Shown: in pieces, positions 57,299 to 64,000 of the stretch
Position numbering within the stretch: position 1 is the stretch's first letter
Layout: each line of letters begins with the position of its first letter
Assembly: GCA_022575985.1 (NCBI GenBank)
Contig: JAKSXM010000237.1
Coordinates: 4,420,501 to 4,484,500, forward strand
Direction of reading: 5' to 3'
Length of the DNA stretch: 64,000 bases
Source: Anagrus nilaparvatae
Lineage: Eukaryota; Arthropoda; Insecta; Hymenoptera; Mymaridae
Program-made: the position numbers and the translations under genes
The notes under the pieces: model-generated
Told to the model about the DNA's origin: nothing
What the model saw: only the letters and a program-made list of their open reading frames with translations
Database searches by the model: none

Positions 57299-57362
57299 TT
57301 TGCGGGCCTTAAAGACCCGCAAATTTCCATGACCGCCCAGTTGTACAAAGTGTACAACTGGG
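57299..57362 (-). other. Two stem-loops in the LINE 3' UTR
   Basis: Stem 1: TTTGCGGG (57299-57306) with CCCGCAAA (57316-57323). Stem 2: CCCAGTTGTAC (57336-57346) with GTACAACTGGG (57352-57362), 11 perfect pairs around a 5-base loop. Stem 1 is kept in the 19-22 kb copy. Stem 2 has lost its second half there through a 16-bp deletion. Such structures may be recognised by the RT, but that is inferred. Confidence 0.7.
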
Positions 57363-57545
57363 AGACCACCGGCGAACACGGTCGCCGGCTACGCCCCAGA
57401 TTCTTACTGGATAAACACACTTTAAACCCCCCGCGCTTGTTTGTCCCAAACCGGAACTCCCTTTTCAGGTATAACTTCAGTTTGGGACGCGCAGCCTAGG
57501 CAGCTGGCCGCTGCCTTCCCCCCTGCCTAGGGGCAGGAGAGCTCT

Positions 57546-60500
57546 CTACGATAGAAAGCCCTCCTCCTTCTTCTGCAACAAGGTGGTCCTTACGTACTCT
57601 GCTACTTTGTTCCAGTTTTCGGAACTCCGTAGCATTTCCGGGACCACCGTCTCCGGCCTCCAAATCGGGAAGGGCGGGCGCCCCCCCGAGTAGCGAACAC
57701 ATTCGAAGAATGTGTGCTCCACTGTATCATCCACGCCCGGACAGTGCAAGCACTCCTTTGTTGCCACCTTATGCCAATGCTTCAACATGACACGGAAGTA
57801 CCCGTGTCCAGTTAAGAACTGGGTAAGGTAGAAATCCACCTCCCCATGCTGTCGTCCCATCCATGCCTGCAGGTCTGAGATCAGTCTGCGCGTCCATAGG
57901 GCATTTTTCTCTTGGTTCCTTTTCCATCGTTTCTTCCATGCTTTCATAGAGTTGAAGCGGGCGCGAGTGGAAGCCACTTCGCGCTCATCTACGCTCTCGT
58001 AGATGAATTTCCGCTCCAACGCTAGCAGGTCAATGGGTATCACCGAAGCAACAACCTGGATCGCCTCTAGAGATATCGTGTGGTATCCGCAGGCGATCCT
58101 CACTGCCGCTTGCCTCTGTACCGACGATATTTTTCGTCTGTACTTGGCAGTTTCTGTGGTCTTCGCCCAGACTTCTGATCCGTAGAGCAGGACAGAGTTG
58201 ACGACTGACATCAGGAGCCTTCGCTTCCCTGGTTTGGGTCCCCCAATGTTGGCCATGAGCCTTGACAGGGAGGATGCGGCCGACGCTGCCTTTTCACACG
58301 ACCTCTGAAATTGCTCCCAGAAGGTCAGCTTGTTATCAAGCTGAACTCCCAGGTATTTCACCGATGTTCTGGTTCGGATCGTGTGAGGGTTTCCGCCGTC
58401 GTCGATAATTACATCGAAGTCGGTGGGAACCCTTCGACGAGTCAGCAGTACGATCTCCGTTTTTGGGATCGCAAGCTGGAGCCCGTGATCGCCCATCCAG
58501 AGGTTGATCCGTCTCATGACTAGATTCAACCTCTCCTGGGTCACTTCCATGTCCCTGCCAGTTATGGTCAGGGCCACGTCGTCAGCGTACCCGATCAGGG
58601 AAACTCCTTCCGGGAGGTGGACGCGCAACAAGCCATCGTAAAAGGCATTCCACAGGTCCGGTCCAAGAACCGAGCCCTGCGCGATGCCTGCACTCAAAAC
58701 CCTTTCACGCCTTCCATCGAGCGTGTCGTAGAGCAGTCTCCGGTCCCGCAGGTAATCCTTTAGTACGTTACCCAGATAGCTGGGTATCTGGAAATCGTAC
58801 TCGAGAGACCGGATCATGTCATCCCACCTGGCCGAGTTAAAAGCGTTTTTGACGTCCAGCGTTACCAGCAGGACGTCCTTGCGAATTGCAGGCCGCTTTT
58901 CCCTCTCAGCCTTTACGGTATCCACGACACGCCGGATGGCGTCTATCGTGGAATGCCCTTCACGAAAGCCATGCTGCTCCTCGGAGAGACCACCGCCCTC
59001 CTCGATTGCCCTTCTGAGCCTTGCCCGGAGCATACTCTCCATCACCTTACCAATGGTATTTAACATACACAAAGGTCTGTAAGATGATGGAGAGTCCGGG
59101 GCTCCCCCCTTGCCCTTGTTCAAGAGCACGAGACGTGCCACCTTCCACTGCTTTGGGAACACTCCAGCCACCAAACACGCATTGAACATGTTTAACAGGA
59201 TACCAGGGATTACTTTAACCGCTCTTTTGAGCACTTCCGCTGGTATCCCGTCCGGCCCCGGCGCTTTACCATTTCTCATGGCCTTTATGGCCTTGACCAT
59301 CTCGCCTTCGCTGAACAGCGGCACTTCCTCCCTGGGTATCACCTCAACCGGGTTTTCCCGGATGGGCCTTTCAGGGAAGAGAGCACCGACGATCCGTTCA
59401 GTCGACGCCGCGTCCATCATGTTGTCGGACCCCCGGTTTAACTTGCCCATTACGACTTTGTAACCTAGGCCCCAGGGGTCCTTGTTTACATCATCGCGTA
59501 ATGAATACAGACATCGGGCCTTGCTTTGACGGATGGCCTTGGCCAGCCGGTGTTTGGCGTCCTTGTGTTCCTGAGAAAGCACGGCAGCCTCAGGTCTGTC
59601 CCGCGCTCTTTGCGCCTTTCGTCGTGTCCTGTGGCATTCCTTCCGGAGCTCAGCTATTTCGGGAGTCCACCAGTACACTGGCTTTCTCCCTTTCCAGGGC
59701 CTGCGGCGAGGCATCGAGGCATCACAAGCCCCGCATAATAGAGACGTTACTTTCTTAACTAAGATTTCAGCCTCATGGGGACTTGTGGCCCCTCCATGCC
59801 AAGCAGGGATGGACGGTGACTCGATTCGAAGATACTCCTCGAATCTATCTTCGTCCATTTTTGGAACGTTCCAACCCAGGGGGCGCCTCCTGTACGGAGG
59901 TCGTTGTGAGTTTCCTTCCAATACCCGGAAGGCGATGTAATGATGATCACTACCATTGTATTGATCATCCATCACCCTCCAGTCGCCTATTCTCCCGGAC
60001 GCAGCTTCTGTAGCGAAGGTTATGTCCGGGATAGAGACACCCCAACCCGGCCTCTCGTAGGTAGGCCTGTTGCCTCTATTCTGGACCACTAGTTTGCAAC
60101 TAGTGGCCATTTCAAGCACCATTCGTCCCCTGGGATTAGTCGTTGGCATCCCCCATTCCAGAGCCCTGGCGTTGAAGTCTCCACCAAGGATGACGCGACC
60201 AGTCACCGTTCGGACCGTGTTCTCGATGCTGGCCAGCTTTGCAGCCAGCTCTGCCGAGTTGTCGTTTGGGGAGAGATAGCAACTTATATAAGTTGTCTCC
60301 CCGCACTTGGCCCAGACGTGGCAATTCCCTTTCCCTTGTTGGGTAAGGGACGTTTGGGCTCTGCCTCGAAGCCATATGGCGCAGCAGCCAGTGTCATCGG
60401 AAAGCCAGTACTTGTGGTTCATGTTGTAATATTGCTCGCTTAGTAAGAGGATATTTGCATCCTCTTCGCGAGCAATTTGATCCAACAATGCACCAGCTTC

Positions 60501-60551
60501 CCGTGCGTGTCGCATGTTCCCTTGGAGAACCTTGATCATTTCCGATGACAC
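57546..60551 (-). CDS. R1-clade LINE ORF2: APE endonuclease, reverse transcriptase, C-terminal finger
   Basis: 1001 residues, uninterrupted. The endonuclease occupies about 1-210: VLQGNMRHAREA, LLSEQ, ILGGDFNARALEWG (residues 121-134) and SDHHYIAF (201-208), all expected catalytic blocks. RT spans about 400-720: GKAPGPDGIPAEVLK, YRPLCMLNTIGKVMESML, VLLVTLDVKNAFNSARWD, GIAQGSVLGPDLWNAFYDG, YADD at 655-658 and VKYLGVQLDNKL. The C-terminal finger is C934-x2-C937-x8-H946-x4-C951. The start ATG at 60551 overlaps the end of ORF1 by 16 bp, so translation probably depends on reinitiation or coupling. It nicks a target and primes reverse transcription there. All active-site motifs are intact, so the enzyme may be functional. 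Confidence 0.94.
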   Translation of the reverse strand: MSSEMIKVLQGNMRHAREAGALLDQIAREEDANILLLSEQYYNMNHKYWLSDDTGCCAIWLRGRAQTSLTQQGKGNCHVWAKCGETTYISCYLSPNDNSAELAAKLASIENTVRTVTGRVILGGDFNARALEWGMPTTNPRGRMVLEMATSCKLVVQNRGNRPTYERPGWGVSIPDITFATEAASGRIGDWRVMDDQYNGSDHHYIAFRVLEGNSQRPPYRRRPLGWNVPKMDEDRFEEYLRIESPSIPAWHGGATSPHEAEILVKKVTSLLCGACDASMPRRRPWKGRKPVYWWTPEIAELRKECHRTRRKAQRARDRPEAAVLSQEHKDAKHRLAKAIRQSKARCLYSLRDDVNKDPWGLGYKVVMGKLNRGSDNMMDAASTERIVGALFPERPIRENPVEVIPREEVPLFSEGEMVKAIKAMRNGKAPGPDGIPAEVLKRAVKVIPGILLNMFNACLVAGVFPKQWKVARLVLLNKGKGGAPDSPSSYRPLCMLNTIGKVMESMLRARLRRAIEEGGGLSEEQHGFREGHSTIDAIRRVVDTVKAEREKRPAIRKDVLLVTLDVKNAFNSARWDDMIRSLEYDFQIPSYLGNVLKDYLRDRRLLYDTLDGRRERVLSAGIAQGSVLGPDLWNAFYDGLLRVHLPEGVSLIGYADDVALTITGRDMEVTQERLNLVMRRINLWMGDHGLQLAIPKTEIVLLTRRRVPTDFDVIIDDGGNPHTIRTRTSVKYLGVQLDNKLTFWEQFQRSCEKAASAASSLSRLMANIGGPKPGKRRLLMSVVNSVLLYGSEVWAKTTETAKYRRKISSVQRQAAVRIACGYHTISLEAIQVVASVIPIDLLALERKFIYESVDEREVASTRARFNSMKAWKKRWKRNQEKNALWTRRLISDLQAWMGRQHGEVDFYLTQFLTGHGYFRVMLKHWHKVATKECLHCPGVDDTVEHTFFECVRYSGGRPPFPIWRPETVVPEMLRSSENWNKVAEYVRTTLLQKKEEGFLS

Positions 60552-62260
60552 CTGCTTCTCGCCACAGCCAGAGCCTCCCGGTAGCTGGGGCAGTTTCCCT
60601 CACCAGGATAGTGCTCCGTCGAGCACTTATCCTTTCTGGACGTGCAAAGGAAGCACTTGGGCTTCTCTTTGTCACATTCCGTCCTTTTGTGGCCATTTTC
60701 GCCGCATTTAAGGCACGCCTTACTTCTGTCTGGGCCTTTACAAACATATTGACTATGCCCATAGCCCAGACATTTGAAGCAGCGTCGAGCATCCGCACGG
60801 AGGCGCACTCTGCTTGATGCCCAGCCAATCTGGATTTTGCCCTTTTTGGCCAGGCGCAAAGCGTCGGCCTCAAGCAGGTCTACCACAGCCATCTGGCTTG
60901 CTGTACCTTTGGTTTTGAAAATGGTGACCTGGAATAGGTCGCCATTTTCAAGACCTACAGCCTTGGCGACAGCTGCCTGAATCTCTTGCTCATTAGTGAC
61001 CCCATCCAAATCTCGAATTTCGAGTTTTAGAGTGGGTATCATGTCACGAACATTTGACTCAGGGCCCGTGACTGCCTTAACTGCTTCTTCAAGCTTTTGC
61101 CTGTCCTCAATGGCCTCCAGTTCTATAAGGACGCTGCCGTTCTGCGTTTTCCTTATCCGGTGGACCCTTGTGCCGGACTCTTCGAGGTTCACGCTCCTCT
61201 TTAATTCAAGGAGCGTTTCCTCGTAGCTTTTTCCCGCCGCCGGAGTAATCTGGAAGGCTTCCTTCCTTCTCCTAAACCTGCGTTTCCGCCTCGGTTTTTG
61301 AGGTTCCTCCACTTTGAGCTTTTCGCTCTGCTGCTTCGCTTTCGGCTTTTTCCTCTTTGCCTTCTTCTTGGCTTGTTCCCATTTCTCTTGGGGTTTTCCC
61401 TGTTCCTGCTGCTGCTGCTGCTGCTGCTGCTGTACCACCTGCTGGTCAGACTTTTCAGTCTGAACAACTTGGCCGGTTTGCGGCCCCCTTGTTTGCTGTG
61501 ATTTGGCAGCCGCTAACCTTTCTTTCTTCTGCCTTTTCTTTTCCGCCTTATTCTTGCGCCTTTTGCTCCCGTCGTTGGGATTGTCCGACTTCTCCCCGTC
61601 CGGCAGCTGAGGCTTTGGCTGCTGCATGTCCTTGCGCTGTTGGCTCTGCGCTCTCACTTGTTGCAGCAGCTGCTGCCTCTTCTCCTTTTCCTGACGTTGT
61701 TTTTCCTGCCTTTGACGCAGCCTACTTTCTGCCTCTTTAGATTTCTCTATTGAGAGCACTAGTATCTTTTCAGGCTTCGTCGACTTCCCGTTCTGACCTC
61801 GATCATGGGGAGTTTTTTTGGTAGCATGCCTCAATTCTGGAGAGCTATCCGAAAAAGAAGACGGTCGGACTCTCTTTGCCGAATTTCTGTCGGCTACCTT
61901 TTTGATAGCAGACTCCATCACTTTGGTTTCTCCTTCCAGTCTCTCCCTTATCAGCTCAAGCTGTACAAGGACGTTACCAAATAGAGTGACGCCATTTTTT
62001 AGTGGCATGCCGCAGTTCTTTTGTTTCGTTGTTTGCTGCGACATGCTCTCATATGCATCCTTCATTTCAGCGTGGTGTTTTTCCATTGCCTGGACGGCTT
62101 CCTTCATCACAGCTATGTGGTGAAGAAAGGCGGCTGGCTTTTCCAGCGCTGCTTCGAAACCTTCATGAAGGCTGCCATCGCTGCCTGCTATGCATTTAAA
62201 TTTATCAGCATAGCTCTCTCGTTTTGCATCTGTCATACCCTGAGTAGATTCTACCTGCAT
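60536..62260 (-). CDS. R1-clade LINE ORF1: Gag-like RNA-binding protein
   Basis: 574 residues from ATG 62260. The frame is open upstream to the element's end, so a longer original N-terminus is possible. The N-terminal half is helical and charged (HHAEMKDAYESMSQQTTKQK). A Lys/Gln-rich middle includes a CAG-coded polyglutamine run at about residues 274-286 (61408-61431). Then comes the conserved ORF1 region (VHRIRKTQNGSVLIELEAIE) and zinc knuckles near the C-terminus: C494-C497-H502-C507, C516-C519-H524-C529 and a third starting at C536. ORF1 of R1-type elements binds element RNA and can direct it to target chromatin. Intact. Confidence 0.9.
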   Translation of the reverse strand: MQVESTQGMTDAKRESYADKFKCIAGSDGSLHEGFEAALEKPAAFLHHIAVMKEAVQAMEKHHAEMKDAYESMSQQTTKQKNCGMPLKNGVTLFGNVLVQLELIRERLEGETKVMESAIKKVADRNSAKRVRPSSFSDSSPELRHATKKTPHDRGQNGKSTKPEKILVLSIEKSKEAESRLRQRQEKQRQEKEKRQQLLQQVRAQSQQRKDMQQPKPQLPDGEKSDNPNDGSKRRKNKAEKKRQKKERLAAAKSQQTRGPQTGQVVQTEKSDQQVVQQQQQQQQQEQGKPQEKWEQAKKKAKRKKPKAKQQSEKLKVEEPQKPRRKRRFRRRKEAFQITPAAGKSYEETLLELKRSVNLEESGTRVHRIRKTQNGSVLIELEAIEDRQKLEEAVKAVTGPESNVRDMIPTLKLEIRDLDGVTNEQEIQAAVAKAVGLENGDLFQVTIFKTKGTASQMAVVDLLEADALRLAKKGKIQIGWASSRVRLRADARRCFKCLGYGHSQYVCKGPDRSKACLKCGENGHKRTECDKEKPKCFLCTSRKDKCSTEHYPGEGNCPSYREALAVARSRCHRK

Positions 62261-62287
62261 TAGTTCTACTTGTTCTCCTTGGCCAGC

Positions 62288-63650
62288 AATAATTTAATGC
62301 TATTATTGCATAAAAACAATTGAAATTACAACATTTCTATAAAAGAGGACAGTATTCGAAAACATTTAAGTAGGGTATATTTTGCTGAATTCAGTACTAA
62401 TAATTCAATGATATTATTGCATAAAAACAATTGAAATTACAACATTTCTATAGAACATGACAGTATTCGAAAACATTTAAGTGGGGCATATTCTGCTAAA
62501 TTGAATACTAATAATTCAATGATATTATTGCATAAAAACAATTGAAATTACAACATTTCTATAAAAGAGGATAGTATTCGAAAACATTTAAGTGGGGTAT
62601 ATTTTGCTAAATTCCGTACTAATAATTCAATGATATTATTGCATAAAAACAATTGAAATTACAACATTTCTATAGAACATGACAGTATTCGAAAACATTT
62701 AAGTGGGTCATATTCTGCTAAATTGAATACCAATAAATCAATGCTATTATTACTTAAAAACAATTGTAATTACAAAATTTCTATAAAAAAGGACAGTATT
62801 CGAAAACATTTGAGTGGGGAATATTCTGCTAAATTCAATACTAATATTTCAATGCTATCATTGCATAAAAATAATTGAAATTACAAAATTTCTATAAAGG
62901 AGGTCAATATTTGAAAACATTTAAGTGGGGTATATTTTGCTAAATTCAATGCTAACATTTCGATGCTATCATTGCTCAAAAACATTGAGAATCAACTTTT
63001 CTATAAAACAGGGGAAAAAAATTTAAAGTGGGTTATATTTTGCTAAATTGAATACTATTAATTCAATGCTATTATTGCATAAAAAAAATTGAAATTACAA
63101 CATTTCTATAAAAGAGGATAGTATTCGAAAACATTTAAGTGGGGTATATTTTGCTAAATTCAGTACTAATAATTCAATGCTATTATTGCTTAAAAACCAA
63201 TAAAATTACAACATTTTTATAAAACAGGCCAGTATTCTCAAACATTTATGTGGGGTATATTTTGCTAAATGCAGTACTAATAATTCAATGCTATTATTGC
63301 ATAAAAACCATTAAAATTACAACATTTCTATAGAACATGACAGTATTCGAAATCATTTAAGTGGGGCATATTCTGCTAAATTGAATACTAATAATTCAAT
63401 GATATTATTGCATAAAAACAATTGAAATTACAACATTTCTATAAAAGAGGATAGTATTCGAAAACATTTAAGTGGGGTATATTTTGCTAAATTCAGTACT
63501 AATAATTCAATGATTTTATTGCATAAAAACAATTGAAATTACAACATTTCTATAGAACATGACAGTATTCGAAAACATTTAAGTGGGGCATATTCTGCTA
63601 AATTGAATACTAATAAATCAATGCTATTATTACTTAAAAACAATTGTACA
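62288..63650 (+). repeat. 111-bp satellite array, right part
   Basis: About twelve well-conserved 111-bp units with CAACATTTCTATAAAAGAGG, GTATTCGAAAACATTTAAGT and AATTCAATGATATTATTGC. Variants alternate (CTATAGAACATGACAG against CTATAAAAGAGGATAG), suggesting a two-unit higher-order pattern near 222 bp. It ends abruptly at about 63650. Confidence 0.9.
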
Positions 63651-64000
63651 CAGAGAAAAATTTTTTGGTATAATACCTATGATTTTATTCAAGCTACTGC
63701 TGGTAGAACAAGCATAGTATTTTAAACAATAAAATCTCGGTGTCTTCCCTATTTAACGCAGTAGAGCTCCTTGCTTGAAAACCTAGCCGATTTAGCTATT
63801 TATATCAAGCCTTGATGGCTACTTTCACTTATAGATATAAAATCTTTATATTATAGCCACGTTGCGTTGGCTAAGTAGATATAGGAAACGGCTTGTACCT
63901 AAATTTTTTAGTTTTATTAGATAATATTATAATACACATTATCTTATATTAAATTTTAAAAATTTATCTGTACCTATGTATTGAATATTTTTATTAATAT
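63651..64000. other. Abrupt end of satellite; possible transposon end
   Basis: The satellite unit breaks off at CAATTGTA|CACAGAGAAAAATTTTTTGG. The new sequence includes GCTACTGCTGGTAGAAC and CACGTTGCGTTGGCTAAG, less AT-rich than usual. CACAGAGAAAAAT resembles the terminal sequence of many small insect DNA transposons, but the other end lies outside the window. Confidence 0.4.

Larger units (their letters stand above)
57214..62301 (-). mobile_element. R1-clade LINE, near full length, intact ORFs, 14-bp target duplication
   Basis: AATAATTTAATGCT occurs exactly at 57214-57227 and 62288-62301. Between the duplications, on the minus strand, lie a short 5' stretch (62287-62261), ORF1, ORF2 overlapping it by 16 bp, a ~280-bp 3' UTR and a 35-base poly(A) tail (T-run 57228-57262). 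Overlapping ORFs, the ORF1 zinc knuckles, an APE endonuclease and the C-terminal CCHC finger fit the R1 clade. The 5' UTR is very short, so the extreme 5' end may be lost. It is much GC-richer than the host DNA. Confidence 0.93.

Noticed and set aside
60545..62263. Plus-strand ORFs opposite LINE ORF1 (for example 61298-61501 with Leu runs)
   Set aside because: They are antisense shadows of the CAG-rich and Lys/Gln-rich ORF1 coding strand.
56340..63650. Regularly spaced repeats resembling a CRISPR array
   Set aside because: Units are head-to-tail 111-bp satellite monomers without distinct spacers, in a eukaryotic genome with no cas genes.

Overview
The window is eukaryotic, very AT-rich intergenic DNA, almost certainly from an insect. 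The evidence is spliced genes and transposon ORFs with GT-AG introns, R1-clade and CR1/Jockey-like LINEs, PIF/Harbinger, Helitron, Ty3/gypsy and pogo/Tigger elements, MADF-domain proteins, and one exon of tryptophan 2,3-dioxygenase (vermilion) whose wording is insect-like. A parasitoid wasp or another AT-rich insect would fit, but the order cannot be fixed from this sequence. Apart from the dioxygenase exon and possibly two MADF genes, everything recognisable is mobile or repetitive.

Layout. 0-13 kb: a spliced Harbinger transposase with one internal stop (minus strand, running off the left edge), small inverted-repeat elements, AT-rich DNA, two divergently oriented MADF genes (8.7 kb minus, 9.4 kb plus) and coding-like remnants. 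13-19 kb: an R1-type LINE 3' fragment, then a decayed Helitron (HUH Rep plus Pif1-like helicase) with a recognisable 3' hairpin and CTAG end. 19-22 kb: a 5'-truncated R1-type LINE copy in which an internal deletion fuses ORF1 to ORF2 in frame. 22-29 kb: a decayed gypsy-type pol remnant carrying an OTU-like protease domain and an integrase. It was hit by a young CR1/Jockey-like LINE (inside the OTU domain) and by a 0.97-kb inverted-repeat element. 29-35 kb: a minisatellite-bearing repeat family. 35-39 kb: a second, more ordinary gypsy element (gag zinc knuckles, protease, RT, RNase H, partial integrase) with frameshifts. 41-46 kb: a second Helitron of a different type on the minus strand, whose intron carries a MITE nested in a MITE. 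46-53 kb: a palindromic element with a tRNA-like core, ~127-bp tandem repeats, and a 3.9-kb mosaic bounded by long inverted repeats. 53-56 kb: a Tigger fragment, the dioxygenase exon, and two near-perfect foldback palindromes. 56-64 kb: a 111-bp satellite array interrupted by a near-complete R1-type LINE with two intact ORFs and a perfect 14-bp target duplication.

The nesting gives a relative history. The gypsy/OTU remnant is older than the LINE and the foldback inside it. The R1-type copy at 57-62 kb is younger than the satellite. The copy at 19-22 kb belongs to the same family but has decayed. The observations most worth testing are the OTU-integrase arrangement, the intact R1-type element in satellite DNA with conserved 3'-UTR stem-loops, the in-frame ORF1-ORF2 fusion, and the mosaic inverted-repeat/minisatellite structures.
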